DNA of 64,000 bases. Source: Bacteroidetes bacterium 43-93 (GTDB taxonomy: Bacteria; Bacteroidota; Bacteroidia; Chitinophagales; Chitinophagaceae). The stretch spans positions 62,001 to 126,000 of the forward strand of contig MKUO01000005.1 of NCBI GenBank assembly GCA_001897855.1, given 5' to 3'. Positions 53,717-62,697 of this stretch are shown here, piece after piece. The notes under the pieces are model-generated. The model did no database searches. It was not told the DNA's origin and saw only the letters and a list, made by a program, of their open reading frames with translations. The position numbers and the translations under genes are program-made. Position 1 is the first letter of the stretch, and each line of letters opens with the position of its first letter.

Positions 53717-54085
53717 TTACTTCCGTATGCTTAGTACGTAGCGGGTAATAGCACCGACCTCAGAATCGGGCATTGTGAGGAAGCCGGGCATGTCTTTCCG
53801 GCCATTTTTGATGGTATAAGCAATAGTGGCACTGTCTAAAACAGTGAGCTGCAGGTTGGCAGCCCTGGAATCTACGGCATTGCCATACATGCTATGGCAT
53901 ACCTTGCATTTTTGCTCGAACAAAGTGCGGCCAGCATCGGTGCTCATATTGTAAACGGTATCAGCATTGCCGGGTACGGCGCGGGCATCAATGTTTTTAT
54001 CGGCAGAAGTATTGTTGTTACCGCAGGAGGCTGCCATAAGAATAGCGACTGCCAAAGAGATGTGATATGCGGGATTGATCTTCAC
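53717..54085 (-). CDS. Small c-type cytochrome lipoprotein
   Basis: 122 residues. It starts with GTG at 54085 (an in-frame stop lies three codons upstream). Lipobox AASC, an Asn/Ser linker, then one heme motif CKVCH near residue 60 and the methionine ligand region DMPGFLTMPDSEV. It is a periplasmic monoheme electron carrier. Confidence 0.9.
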   Translation of the reverse strand: MKINPAYHISLAVAILMAASCGNNNTSADKNIDARAVPGNADTVYNMSTDAGRTLFEQKCKVCHSMYGNAVDSRAANLQLTVLDSATIAYTIKNGRKDMPGFLTMPDSEVGAITRYVLSIRK

Positions 54086-54186
54086 ATGTAATTAGCGGAA
54101 AAAAACATGCCAGTAGGGGGATAAGTGTAATGTCTTTCTGCATAGGTTAATCAGAAAGATGTCCTACCAAATATTTGTATCTTTAA

Positions 54187-54291
54187 ATGGCAATATTTCA
54201 AATAGTTGAATGCCATCCAAATGTTTCAGGAGCTTCATCGGCATATGGATACAAAAAACGAATAATTGTAGATCAGGCTATTTATTCATAA
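54187..54291 (+). CDS. 34-codon ORF upstream of the RES gene
   Basis: MAIFQIVECHPNVSGASSAY then GYKKRIIVDQAIYS. It begins ten bases after a -7-like AATATTTG (54170-54177). Directly after it, in another frame, comes the open stretch HKDVDEALEAVLNLSQST that runs into the RES gene. The two parts may be one small gene broken by a frameshift, or a short leader ORF coupled to the toxin gene. Low certainty. Confidence 0.35.
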   Translation: MAIFQIVECHPNVSGASSAYGYKKRIIVDQAIYS

Positions 54292-54340
54292 AGATGTTGA
54301 TGAGGCATTGGAAGCAGTTCTAAATTTAAGTCAATCTACC

Positions 54341-55510
54341 ATGGGAGGAGCTAAACAACGTTGGTTAGAATTAGAGTCTCGGGGCATGAATGAACCCAAA
54401 GAAGCAAATGTCTGTTCAACCCATATAGACGACTATGCAATAAGGCGATTCATTTCCAGAAAAGGTATGGCGGGTGAGTGTTCCTATTGTGGAAAGAAGC
54501 GAAATGTTATTGAACTTGAAGAACTAATGGTTTTTGTTATGGACGGCATAAGCCGGTTCTATGAAGATGCGGCAAACTTTATGAGTTACGATAGTGGTGA
54601 AGGTGGTTATTTAGGGGACACATATGATGGCAAAGAATTATTATATGACGTTATTGGACTAGAAGTTAACGATGATGAACTATTCCATGATATGGCTGCT
54701 TGTATCGATGACAGTGCTTGGGCATCACCAGATGACTATTATGGTAGTCCAAGCGATATACTATCGTCTCAATGGAGCTATTTTAAAAGACTTATCAAGT
54801 ACAGACTAAGATATTTCTTTACTCAAGTAAGCCAGTACAAGACATTAGACTATTATAATCGAAATGCTTTTGAAATATTAGAAGATATTGGGAATTGTGT
54901 GAAAAGACTCAAACTTCAGACCCAACTGGTGAAAGGGACACCCTTGTATAGGTGTAGACAGCATAAGAAAATTGAAAAAATAAAAGACGCTGATAAGATT
55001 GCTTCCCCGCCGGAAAGCGCTGCGATATATTCAAATAGAATGAGCCCTGCTGGAATTTCAATGTTTTACTGTGCATTTGACTTGACAACGGCGAAGTTTG
55101 AAACAATAGACTCTAAGAGCAAAAATAAGTATCTGACTTCAGCATGTTTTACCAATAGATCTGCCCTCAACCTAATTGATTTTACAAAATTGCCAACTGT
55201 ACCAAGTATATTCGATGGCAGGAACATCAAGCATTATTATACAATACAGTTCTTAAAGGATTTTGTTAAAGATCTTTCAAGTGATATAACGAGGGATGGC
55301 AGGGAACATATTGAATACGTTCCAACACAGATCGTGACGGAATTTTTTAGATACTTATACCCAATTGGAAATAAAAATCAAATTGATGGAATAATTTACC
55401 CTTCTTCGAAAAATAAGGGAGGAAAAGCCTGTGTACTTTTTATGGACAATTCTGAGTCGCTTGTACAATTAGAATTTGACAGATTGTCGTTAAATCGCCA
55501 AAGAATATAA
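54341..55510 (+). CDS. HEPN/RES-NTD plus RES-domain protein (probable NAD-targeting toxin)
   Basis: 389 residues from the ATG at 54341; the MG-x-AKQ start followed by CSTHIDDYAIRRFI and CSYCGK is the usual beginning of this family. The N-terminal HEPN/RES domain (about 1-190) is followed by a C-terminal RES domain with conserved-looking LYRCR, NRMSPAGISMFYCAFD and EYVPTQIVTEFFR. RES proteins degrade NAD+ or transfer ADP-ribose. The gene is A+T-rich and lies beside a HEPN gene and tRNA-Leu. No cognate antitoxin of the Xre type is seen nearby. Confidence 0.82.
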   Translation: MGGAKQRWLELESRGMNEPKEANVCSTHIDDYAIRRFISRKGMAGECSYCGKKRNVIELEELMVFVMDGISRFYEDAANFMSYDSGEGGYLGDTYDGKELLYDVIGLEVNDDELFHDMAACIDDSAWASPDDYYGSPSDILSSQWSYFKRLIKYRLRYFFTQVSQYKTLDYYNRNAFEILEDIGNCVKRLKLQTQLVKGTPLYRCRQHKKIEKIKDADKIASPPESAAIYSNRMSPAGISMFYCAFDLTTAKFETIDSKSKNKYLTSACFTNRSALNLIDFTKLPTVPSIFDGRNIKHYYTIQFLKDFVKDLSSDITRDGREHIEYVPTQIVTEFFRYLYPIGNKNQIDGIIYPSSKNKGGKACVLFMDNSESLVQLEFDRLSLNRQRI

Positions 55511-55526
55511 TGAATCCATGAAATAG

Positions 55527-56273
55527 TTAAGCCCATTCTTTTAGTTCTCCGGTTTCCGGGTTAATAACAAATTCCATAGAATTTTGATCTGTCAGATGGA
55601 AACCTTTCAGATTCAGTTTCTCTATTTTGTAACTGTTTACTGTGGCATATTCTACGCTCCACATTGAACACCCCTCTTCCATGATTTTAAATTCTTTGAC
55701 AAAATCGTTTTGGTTTAGAAAAACTTCCTTGGATATCCGATTTGTAATGTGATTTTTCCTCATTAGTCGCTGATCATTTTTTTCGATTAATAGCTCAAGC
55801 GGGGTTTTTCTATCTGCTTTATTTCTCTCGCTATTAGGGATTATTTTTATCTTTCTTTCAAGATGGCAAAACGTGTAGTCAAGTTCTGCAAGAAATCTAA
55901 GTTGTATTACAACAAAGTTGTAACCTGGAGGGCAGTCCCCGAGATACCTTGAACGATAAATATTATCCAATGCTTGAAGAAACGGTCTATCTATTTGATG
56001 AACCCAGGAGTCACTTTCAGTTAAAAAATTTTTCTTCAAAGTGTTGTAAATAGCGTATAAGGAGTGATTTTTTGCATAGCTGACACGGTGAATAAGACAC
56101 AAACATTTTAGTACTTTTTCAATTGCTTGACTTGCCATTATACATCCCTGCTCAAATAGCTTGTTTAAAAGTAATACCCTCGCCGCAAGATAGTCATCAA
56201 CTGAATTATTGTGTAATCCAATAATTGTTTGTGCTTCACATCCATTTAAGGAAAAGGAATTACTTTCTTCCAT
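55527..56273 (-). CDS. HEPN-domain protein of unknown role
   Basis: 248 residues. The N-terminal half is a HEPN-type helical bundle (SVDDYLAARVLLLNKLFEQGCIMASQAIEKVLKCLCLIHR, then KNHSLYAIYNTL). The R-x4-H RNase motif is not clearly present, so it may be a binding rather than cleaving member. The C-terminal half is beta-rich and unknown. It is convergent with the RES gene, 16 bp apart, and similarly A+T-rich; the two may belong to one defence or toxin locus. Confidence 0.6.
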   Translation of the reverse strand: MEESNSFSLNGCEAQTIIGLHNNSVDDYLAARVLLLNKLFEQGCIMASQAIEKVLKCLCLIHRVSYAKNHSLYAIYNTLKKNFLTESDSWVHQIDRPFLQALDNIYRSRYLGDCPPGYNFVVIQLRFLAELDYTFCHLERKIKIIPNSERNKADRKTPLELLIEKNDQRLMRKNHITNRISKEVFLNQNDFVKEFKIMEEGCSMWSVEYATVNSYKIEKLNLKGFHLTDQNSMEFVINPETGELKEWA

Positions 56274-56391
56274 GACTGTTAATTTGGGCTTAAGATATTC
56301 ATTTATTTGAACTGTGAAATTTGTTATTAGTAATTGATGGAAATTGTAAAGAATTTTTATGAGGACTCAACTTTCAAGTGGCAAAACAAAA

Positions 56392-56421
56392 AGCCCCTGC
56401 AAACCAGTGTTTACAGGGACT
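56392..56421 (-). terminator. Terminator of tRNA-Leu
   Basis: On the minus strand a 13-pair stem (56421-56409 with 56404-56392, two G-U pairs) around a 4-nt loop (56408-56405), followed by a T-rich tract (56391-56383). Confidence 0.85.
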
Positions 56422-56437
56422 TTAAGAATTGGTTGGG

Positions 56438-56521
56438 TGCCCAGAACAGGAATCGAACCTGCACTCCCTTGCGAAAACCAGATTTTGAGTCTAGCGCGTC
56501 TACCAATTCCGCCATCTGGGC
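56438..56521 (-). tRNA. tRNA-Leu (anticodon CAA)
   Basis: 84 nt on the minus strand. The acceptor GCCCAGA pairs with TCTGGGC plus discriminator A; D-arm GGCGGAATTGGTAGACGC; anticodon loop CTCAAAA with CAA at 56485-56487; a long variable arm as in class II tRNAs; T-arm GTGCAGGTTCGATTCCTGTTC-type. CCA is not encoded. It reads UUG leucine codons. Confidence 0.95.
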
Positions 56522-56643
56522 AATTGGGCTACCGGGCGTGGTAGCTTGGGGCAGCAAATGTATTTATTCTTTGCCGAATACACAAAAGGTATTTTTGGCT
56601 TTTGGCAATGATGTTATAACAGGTGCATCCGCAAATACCTTGT

Positions 56644-56651
56644 TATATTTG
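56644..56651 (+). promoter_or_regulatory. -7 element of the dehydrogenase gene
   Basis: TATATTTG, full TAnnTTTG match, 18 bp before the ATG at 56670. It supports that start over the open frame that runs back through the tRNA. Confidence 0.5.
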
Positions 56652-56669
56652 GCGCGTAAACTGATATCG

Positions 56670-57875
56670 ATGATAAGAATAGGACTGATACGCGAAAGGA
56701 AGTCGCCACCGGATACAAGGGTAGCATTAACACCGGAACAATGTGCCGCAGTAATGCAAAACAACCCCGGCCTGGAAATAATAGTGGAACCGTCACCCAA
56801 CAGGTGCTTCCCCGATAGTGCGTATGCGGAAGCAGGGATAACAGTACAAGAAGACCTAAGTGAATGCGATATATTACTCGGCATCAAAGAAGTGCCTGTA
56901 GATAAGCTGATGGAGGGGAAGACCTATATGTTTTTCTCGCATACCAAGAAGAAGCAGCCTTACAACCAAAAGCTAATGTACGCGCTGATAGAAAAGCGCA
57001 TCCGTATGATAGACTATGAATGCCTTACTCATGTAGATGAACAGCGTATATTAGGCTTTGGCCTGCATGCAGGTATTGTAGGCGCACATAATGGGCTGCT
57101 TACCTATGGCAGGAAATGGGGCCTGTATGATTTGCCGGCAGCACATAGCGTAGATAATTTTGCCGACCTGGTGCGTGTATATGAGCAGGTAAAATTGCCG
57201 AACATCAAGATAGTATTAACCGGTAGCGGTAAGGTGGCCGCAGGCATTATAGAAGTGATGACCCATATAGATGTGGAACCCGTGGAGCCGGAGGATTTTT
57301 TAACACACCAGTACGATTATCCTGTGTACACGCATTTGAAAGGGGGAGACCTGTATGCAAGAAAGGATAATGATCTTTTTTCAAGGGATGATTTTCATGC
57401 AAACCCTACGATATACAAATGTTTGTTCAGCAAGTACATACCGCAAACTGATATACTGATGAATGGCATTTATTGGGATGCGGACATTGCAAGACTATTT
57501 GAAAAGCCTGATATACAAAGAAACGATTGGCGGATCAGTGTGATATCTGACATTACCTGCGATATAGATGGTTCCGTACCTATTAACGTTGGCGCTTCTA
57601 CGATCGCAGATCCTGTGTATGGCATAGAGCGGAAAACGGGTAATAAAACAGAACCATTCCGGAAGACCATGGATGTAATTGATGTGATGGCGGTGGATAA
57701 TTTACCCAATGAATTGCCGAAGGATGCATCCCAGTATTTCGGTGTGCATTTTGAAAAGTTTGTACTGAACGAATTACTGAGTGATAACAGTGATGTGATC
57801 AGAAGAGCTACTATTTGTGAAGATGGTAAGCTAACGCCGGCATATGAATACCTAAGTGATTATGCATACAAGTAG
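56670..57875 (+). CDS. Alanine/saccharopine dehydrogenase-like NAD(P) oxidoreductase
   Basis: 401 residues from the ATG at 56670. The N-terminal domain is of the alanine dehydrogenase/PNT type (MIRIGLIRERKSPPDTRVALTPEQC, DILLGIKEVP) and the NAD-binding domain has IVLTGSGKVAAGIIEVM. The family includes saccharopine dehydrogenases; HTKKKQPYNQKLM is typical of this subgroup. The frame stays open upstream across the tRNA, which is coincidence. Confidence 0.85.
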   Translation: MIRIGLIRERKSPPDTRVALTPEQCAAVMQNNPGLEIIVEPSPNRCFPDSAYAEAGITVQEDLSECDILLGIKEVPVDKLMEGKTYMFFSHTKKKQPYNQKLMYALIEKRIRMIDYECLTHVDEQRILGFGLHAGIVGAHNGLLTYGRKWGLYDLPAAHSVDNFADLVRVYEQVKLPNIKIVLTGSGKVAAGIIEVMTHIDVEPVEPEDFLTHQYDYPVYTHLKGGDLYARKDNDLFSRDDFHANPTIYKCLFSKYIPQTDILMNGIYWDADIARLFEKPDIQRNDWRISVISDITCDIDGSVPINVGASTIADPVYGIERKTGNKTEPFRKTMDVIDVMAVDNLPNELPKDASQYFGVHFEKFVLNELLSDNSDVIRRATICEDGKLTPAYEYLSDYAYK

Positions 57876-57879
57876 AAGG

Positions 57880-58791
57880 TCATTTTAATATATCTGCCAC
57901 TGCCTGTTCGATCGAAGAATATTGGAAATTGAACCCTGCAGCTACAATTTTCTGACAGCTGACGGTGGCGCTTTTTAATACTTCGATGCTCATCTCACCC
58001 ATAGCAAGCTTTAAAGCGGCAGCGGGTACCGGGACCGGTATCCTGATGCCCCCGAGGGAGTGACCAATGGTTTGCATCATAGCTTTTTGACTAACGGGTT
58101 GTGGTGCCACAGCGTTGTAAACGCCAGTCAGTTCATTCTGTTGCAGCGCGAATAAGATCATACCTGTTAGGTCGGCAATGTGTATCCAACTGATGACTTG
58201 TTGCCCACCGCCAAGTACAGGCATTACGCCCCACTTTACAGGGTTGGCAAATTGGGGAAATGCACCACTTTCTTTACCCAGTACAATACCGAAGCGAAAT
58301 ATTACGCGCCTCATTTCAGGTTCAATATCATTACTTGCCTGTTCCCATTGTACACAAACATTGGAGAGAAAATCGTTGTAATGCGGTGCAGTTTCTGTAA
58401 ATGGGCTATTGCCATTATCGGGGCCATAGTAGCCGATAGCAGAAGCAGAAATAAAGGTTTTACAGCCAGGGGCGTGCTCTTTAAGAAGCCTTACCAGGTA
58501 TTGCGTTCCATCAACACGGCTATCCCTGATCTCTTTTTTTCTGTCTTTGGTCCATCGTTTATCGGCAATGCCTGCGCCTGCTAAATGTATTATACCATCC
58601 AACTGTTTGAAAGCATTAATATCCGCAGCTTTTGAGCCGGTATCCCACAAAGCATAGTCTATAAATTGGCCGGGAGTATGCCCCGCAACATCCCTTGTGA
58701 AGATAATAACCTTATAGCCATTGGAAACCAAATGGTTAGCAAGATGATGGCCTATAAAGCCTGTGCCGCCTGTAATGCCTATTGTTTGCAT
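57880..58791 (-). CDS. TIGR01777-family NAD-dependent epimerase
   Basis: 303 residues. GGTGFIGHHLANHLVSNGYKV at the N-terminus, then GIIHLAGAGIADKRWTKDRKKEI, SASAIGYYG and a DUF1731-type C-terminus (VLKSATVSCQKIVAAGF). This is the YfcH/SDR39U1 group, of unknown substrate. It is convergent with the dehydrogenase, 4 bp apart. Confidence 0.92.
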   Translation of the reverse strand: MQTIGITGGTGFIGHHLANHLVSNGYKVIIFTRDVAGHTPGQFIDYALWDTGSKAADINAFKQLDGIIHLAGAGIADKRWTKDRKKEIRDSRVDGTQYLVRLLKEHAPGCKTFISASAIGYYGPDNGNSPFTETAPHYNDFLSNVCVQWEQASNDIEPEMRRVIFRFGIVLGKESGAFPQFANPVKWGVMPVLGGGQQVISWIHIADLTGMILFALQQNELTGVYNAVAPQPVSQKAMMQTIGHSLGGIRIPVPVPAAALKLAMGEMSIEVLKSATVSCQKIVAAGFNFQYSSIEQAVADILK

Positions 58792-58932
58792 GATAAAAGA
58801 ACAACACCATTTGCAAAAATGTTGCCGACAAGTATTAATTATAAAACGTTAGCCCAAAAATGTTAAATTTTTTTCACACACATACAATAAAGAGCACACT
58901 GCCTCGTTTTAGAATCAAAACAATTTTTCTAA

Positions 58933-59130
58933 ATGAGAAAACCTTTACTTAAGCAGTTTACCTACTTTACTTCCAAAGCTGATGATGTGATGCCCGAAAT
59001 TGAGATCCGCAATGAGCAATTTACCGACCTGGTACAGCAAATGAAGCCGTTTTTGCAGGAAGCGCAGTCAGATCTTTTACAACCAAGACAGGAAGCCTTA
59101 GCGGCATTATTCAAGAAGGCATTAGGCTAA
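58933..59130 (+). CDS. Small helical hypothetical protein
   Basis: 65 residues: KPLLKQFTYFTSKADDVMPEIEIRN then an amphipathic helix with LVQQMKPFLQEAQSDLLQPR. Reads like a real small protein and has its own ATG with an A-rich leader. No recognised family. Its 3' end overlaps the convergent phosphoesterase by 9 bp. Confidence 0.55.
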   Translation: MRKPLLKQFTYFTSKADDVMPEIEIRNEQFTDLVQQMKPFLQEAQSDLLQPRQEALAALFKKALG

Positions 59131-60378
59131 TTCTATCACGGTTATTTCGGGAAGTATACCCAGGCGGCCGGGATAACCGAGGAAGCCAAATCCACGGTTG
59201 ACGTACAACATCTGGCTGCCTTGCTGGTATAAGCCTGCCCATTCTTTGTATATGTATTGCACGGGGCTCCATTTGAATCCCGGTATCTCTACCCCTAGCT
59301 GCATACCATGCGTATGGCCGCTTAGCGTCAGGTCGATATCAGAATATTCGGGCCTTACCTGTGCATCCCAATGAGAAGGATCGTGCGACATGAGTATCTT
59401 GAATGGAATATTCTTTTCGGGTAAACCGCTATAGGCAAGATCCATCCTGCCGTATTTAGGGAAGCCGGCTTTCGCGCCCCAGTTCTCAATACCTATCAAC
59501 GCTATTTTATCTTCGCCCCGATCCAGTATTATATGCTCGTTCATTAACAGGCGCCATCCCATTTCGCCATGCGTCTGTTTCAACCATTCCAGGTTTCGGG
59601 CCTTAGCTTCGGCAGAAGGCCAGTGTTCGTAATCGCCGTAATCGTGATTGCCCAGTGTAGAGTACACACCTAACGGTGCTTTCAGGCGTGAGAAAATGTC
59701 TGTGTAAGGCTGTACCTCTTCCGCTTTATTATTGACCAGGTCTCCGGTAAATAAAATCAGGTCAGGCTTTTCTTCCATAACAATACGGGCGCCACGCTCT
59801 ACCGCATGATGGCTATCAAAGCTGCCGCTATGGATGTCAGATATCTGCACAATGCGTAAGCCTTTGAACGCAGGAGGCAGATTTTTAAAAGATAATTTGA
59901 TACGGTGTACCCTATAATTGTACCTGTTGGTAATGCCATATACAAAGGCCCCTAATACCGTTCCACCTATTAAAAGGGCTACCCTCTGCATGAATACTGA
60001 ACGGCTGATACCCTTGCCGGTTTCTATGGTGGTAGAAGAAACTATTTCATTCTTTTTTGCAAAGAGACTGAATATCCATACAAAAAGCCTTCTCACCTCA
60101 TCGCCCAGCATTACCAGTGTTACCAGGAGCTTACCTACGATAAAACCAAGGGTGAAGGCAATATAGAAATTGCGTACCAGGTGTGGTATAGAAGGCCAGT
60201 TGATAAAGCGGAACAAGAAGATTCCTGACCAGGCTGCAATAGTGACACAAGCATAGATAGTTAAAGCAATAGTGCGGGCTGTGGATGGGAATGTGCGAAC
60301 CGCAGAGCGAACTACTATAAAACTATAATATTCTATCAGTGCAAAAATTCCCAGGAAGATAAGTAACCTCAAGGCCAT
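59122..60378 (-). CDS. Membrane-anchored metallophosphoesterase
   Basis: 418 residues. Four N-terminal transmembrane helices (about 1-150) precede a calcineurin-type phosphoesterase domain: VQISDIHSGSFDSH, FTGDLVNN, TLGNHDYGDY, MSHDPSHWD and LSGHTHGMQ. Substrate unknown; UDP-diacylglucosamine-type or lipid-linked substrates are usual for membrane forms. It starts 2 bp after the FMN reductase stop. Confidence 0.92.
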   Translation of the reverse strand: MALRLLIFLGIFALIEYYSFIVVRSAVRTFPSTARTIALTIYACVTIAAWSGIFLFRFINWPSIPHLVRNFYIAFTLGFIVGKLLVTLVMLGDEVRRLFVWIFSLFAKKNEIVSSTTIETGKGISRSVFMQRVALLIGGTVLGAFVYGITNRYNYRVHRIKLSFKNLPPAFKGLRIVQISDIHSGSFDSHHAVERGARIVMEEKPDLILFTGDLVNNKAEEVQPYTDIFSRLKAPLGVYSTLGNHDYGDYEHWPSAEAKARNLEWLKQTHGEMGWRLLMNEHIILDRGEDKIALIGIENWGAKAGFPKYGRMDLAYSGLPEKNIPFKILMSHDPSHWDAQVRPEYSDIDLTLSGHTHGMQLGVEIPGFKWSPVQYIYKEWAGLYQQGSQMLYVNRGFGFLGYPGRLGILPEITVIELA

Positions 60379-60380
60379 AG

Positions 60381-60881
60381 TTAAAAATTCAAAAATTCTT
60401 CAATTTGCTGTTCCACAGCTTTTGATGTTGCCGGCCTGATAAACCCACCCTGCATATCCACTTCTTCGTTGATGCGGCTGATAGGTATTTTATTATATAA
60501 GATGTGCATACGCATATAGTGCAGTATATTAGTCATATGATCGAGCCCACGAAGGTTACCTGCGCGGCCGTCCGCCACACCCACCAGCATAGCTTTTTTG
60601 TACCACCATGCCTTGCGTATGTCTGAGTTGTCAAGCATTAATTTAAGTATGCCGGGGAAAGAACCATTATATTCAGGCATTACCAGTACAAATTTCTCTG
60701 CAGGTACCAGGTATTCATTTTCTATTGCTTTCATTTCATCGCCACGTTCCCACACCTGCTTTCCTCTCAGGTCAAGCAGTTTTACATTATCTGTTTTTGC
60801 CGATAAAAGTTGATAATAAAGGTTGGCTACCTTCAGCGTCATACTATCTTCCCGGTTGGTGCCGGATATTACTGTAATCAT
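60381..60881 (-). CDS. NADPH-dependent FMN reductase family protein
   Basis: 166 residues from the ATG at 60881. Flavodoxin-like fold: ITVISGTNREDSMTLKVANLYYQLL, then MPEYNGSFPGILKLMLDN. A minus-strand -7 match TAACTTTG at 60900-60893 fits this start; the in-frame ATG at 60935 lies upstream of it. Quinone or flavin reductase activity is expected. Confidence 0.9.
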   Translation of the reverse strand: MITVISGTNREDSMTLKVANLYYQLLSAKTDNVKLLDLRGKQVWERGDEMKAIENEYLVPAEKFVLVMPEYNGSFPGILKLMLDNSDIRKAWWYKKAMLVGVADGRAGNLRGLDHMTNILHYMRMHILYNKIPISRINEEVDMQGGFIRPATSKAVEQQIEEFLNF

Positions 60882-60977
60882 AAATTGTGTGGCAAAGTTA
60901 GCAGGCTTTCCATTATTAGCACGGCCTGCAGGCAATTGATTTGCTTATACAGGCATTGCGTTCGCTGATAAACAATT

Positions 60978-62498
60978 CTAAAGCGCCGTTTGTTTGCCGG
61001 CGATGGCTTTGTAAGCTTCGCCAATATTATCGCAGATATCGCCGGCTATCATGGCTTCCATAGAAAGCTTTTCTGCGGCAAGATCCCCTGCAAATCCATG
61101 AATGTAAACGCCCAGCAGTGCGGCTTGCTCTGAGTTGTAGCCTTGTGCTAATAAGCCTGTCAGTATCCCAGTTAGCACATCGCCGCTGCCGCCCGTTGCC
61201 ATCCCAGCATTGCCGGTAAGGTTGTACGAACACTCGCCTTCTGGTGTGACAACAGCAGTATAATGCCCTTTCAGAATGATGTAAACATTTAGGCGCATGG
61301 CCTGGGTACGTGCCAGTTCCAACTGCTGCATACTATTGGCTGATTTGCCAAATATCCGTTCAAACTCTTTGGGGTGGGGTGTTAAAATGCTGTCGGCGGG
61401 TATTTTGTGCAGCAGTTCAGGCTGTTTTCCAAGTATATTCAGTGCATCGGCATCAATTACTATAGGTTGCTTTACCTCCTCTATAAAATTTGCAAATGCT
61501 TCTATTGTGTAGTCTAACGTTCCCAGCCCAGGGCCTATGCCAATGCTATCTTTTTCTGTCCAGCCACATATATCCGAGATGGCCCTTTCGCCCTTTACAG
61601 TACACATTACTTCAGGAATAGCTGTTTGTGCAATAGTATAGCCACATTCAGGTATCAGCAGATGCACCTTGCCGGCACCGGCACGCAGGCAAGATCTTGA
61701 AGCAAGTATTGCCGCCCCCATCATACCATAACTACCACCTATAATAATGGCATTACCGTAATTGCCCTTGTGCGTAAATGGATTGCGCGGTTTATAAATG
61801 CTGCGTATGTATTCTTTTTCTAAGGTCCGGTAATTAGTATGTGTACCTGCAATAAATGTAGGATGCAAGCCTATATCGAGGATGTGAACATTGCCCGCGT
61901 AGCGCCCTGTTTCGGTATGCAGGAAAGCGCGCTTATAAAACTGGAAGCTAAGTGTATGATCTACACTAAGGATTGCTGCTTCTGCAGGCGGAATATTATC
62001 TGCGGGCATACCACTAGGTATATCAATCGCTATTTTCCTGTTGTCAGTATCATTGATATGTTCGATAAACTCCTTTACCCAACCCTCTGCAGGCCTGTTG
62101 AGCCCTGTGCCTAAAATAGCATCTATCAACACAATATTAGCAGGTATATCAGAAATAAAAGCACCCGGCTGCAAGATCTGTACCAAGGCATTATCGATCT
62201 TCTGCAGCCTTCCCAGGTTGAGCTGGCAGTCATGCGACAGGGTATCTGTTATTTTCAACAAAAAGCATTTAATGCTGTATCCGTTCTGATGCAGCATTCG
62301 TGCTATGGCGAGTCCATCCCCGCCGTTATTGCCGGTTCCGCACAAGATGATGTATAGGGTGTCTTTGGCAGTATTTGCCATGATCCATTCGGCACACCTT
62401 GCTGCCGCACGTTCCATAAGATCAATGGAAGTAATTGATGATGCGTGTATGGTATATGCATCACAGGCCTTTATTTGCGCGGCTGTAAATATTTTCAT
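60978..62498 (-). CDS. nnr: Bifunctional NAD(P)H-hydrate epimerase/dehydratase
   Basis: 506 residues. The N-terminal YjeF-N epimerase domain (about 1-215: LCGTGNNGGDGLAIARML) is fused to the C-terminal ADP-dependent dehydratase domain (about 225-500: NAIIIGGSYGMMGAAILASRSCLRAGAGKV, LTPHPKEFERIF, GSGDVLTGILTGLLAQG). It repairs hydrated NAD(P)H. Confidence 0.96.
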   Translation of the reverse strand: MKIFTAAQIKACDAYTIHASSITSIDLMERAAARCAEWIMANTAKDTLYIILCGTGNNGGDGLAIARMLHQNGYSIKCFLLKITDTLSHDCQLNLGRLQKIDNALVQILQPGAFISDIPANIVLIDAILGTGLNRPAEGWVKEFIEHINDTDNRKIAIDIPSGMPADNIPPAEAAILSVDHTLSFQFYKRAFLHTETGRYAGNVHILDIGLHPTFIAGTHTNYRTLEKEYIRSIYKPRNPFTHKGNYGNAIIIGGSYGMMGAAILASRSCLRAGAGKVHLLIPECGYTIAQTAIPEVMCTVKGERAISDICGWTEKDSIGIGPGLGTLDYTIEAFANFIEEVKQPIVIDADALNILGKQPELLHKIPADSILTPHPKEFERIFGKSANSMQQLELARTQAMRLNVYIILKGHYTAVVTPEGECSYNLTGNAGMATGGSGDVLTGILTGLLAQGYNSEQAALLGVYIHGFAGDLAAEKLSMEAMIAGDICDNIGEAYKAIAGKQTAL

Positions 62499-62605
62499 TT
62501 ATGCTTTTTTACCAACCTTTATGGCAAGTTATGTAAAACATAACGGAGTTAGGATGCTTATAAGATATTACGGTAAATTATATTTTGATTGCCTGTAACA
62601 GCGCT

Positions 62606-62636
62606 TTTGGTCACTATAGTGTAATTCCTATCTTTG
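62606..62636 (+). promoter_or_regulatory. Full Bacteroidota promoter
   Basis: TTTG at 62606-62609, 19 bp spacer, TATCTTTG at 62629-62636: an exact match to the TTTG-N19-TAnnTTTG consensus. It drives the TonB-dependent receptor gene. Confidence 0.75.
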
Positions 62637-62697
62637 TCACTTGTCCAAGACCGCTATTATAGATTATTTTTCCGGACAATTTATTAAAATGCTATTA

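Noticed and set aside
54085-56521. Integrated island at tRNA-Leu
   Set aside because: No duplicated tRNA 3' end, no integrase, and the tRNA has its own terminator; composition alone is not enough.
56334-56669. Open frame upstream of the dehydrogenase that would add 112 residues
   Set aside because: It runs antisense through tRNA-Leu and its terminator; the enzyme's normal N-terminus and a -7 box support the ATG at 56670.
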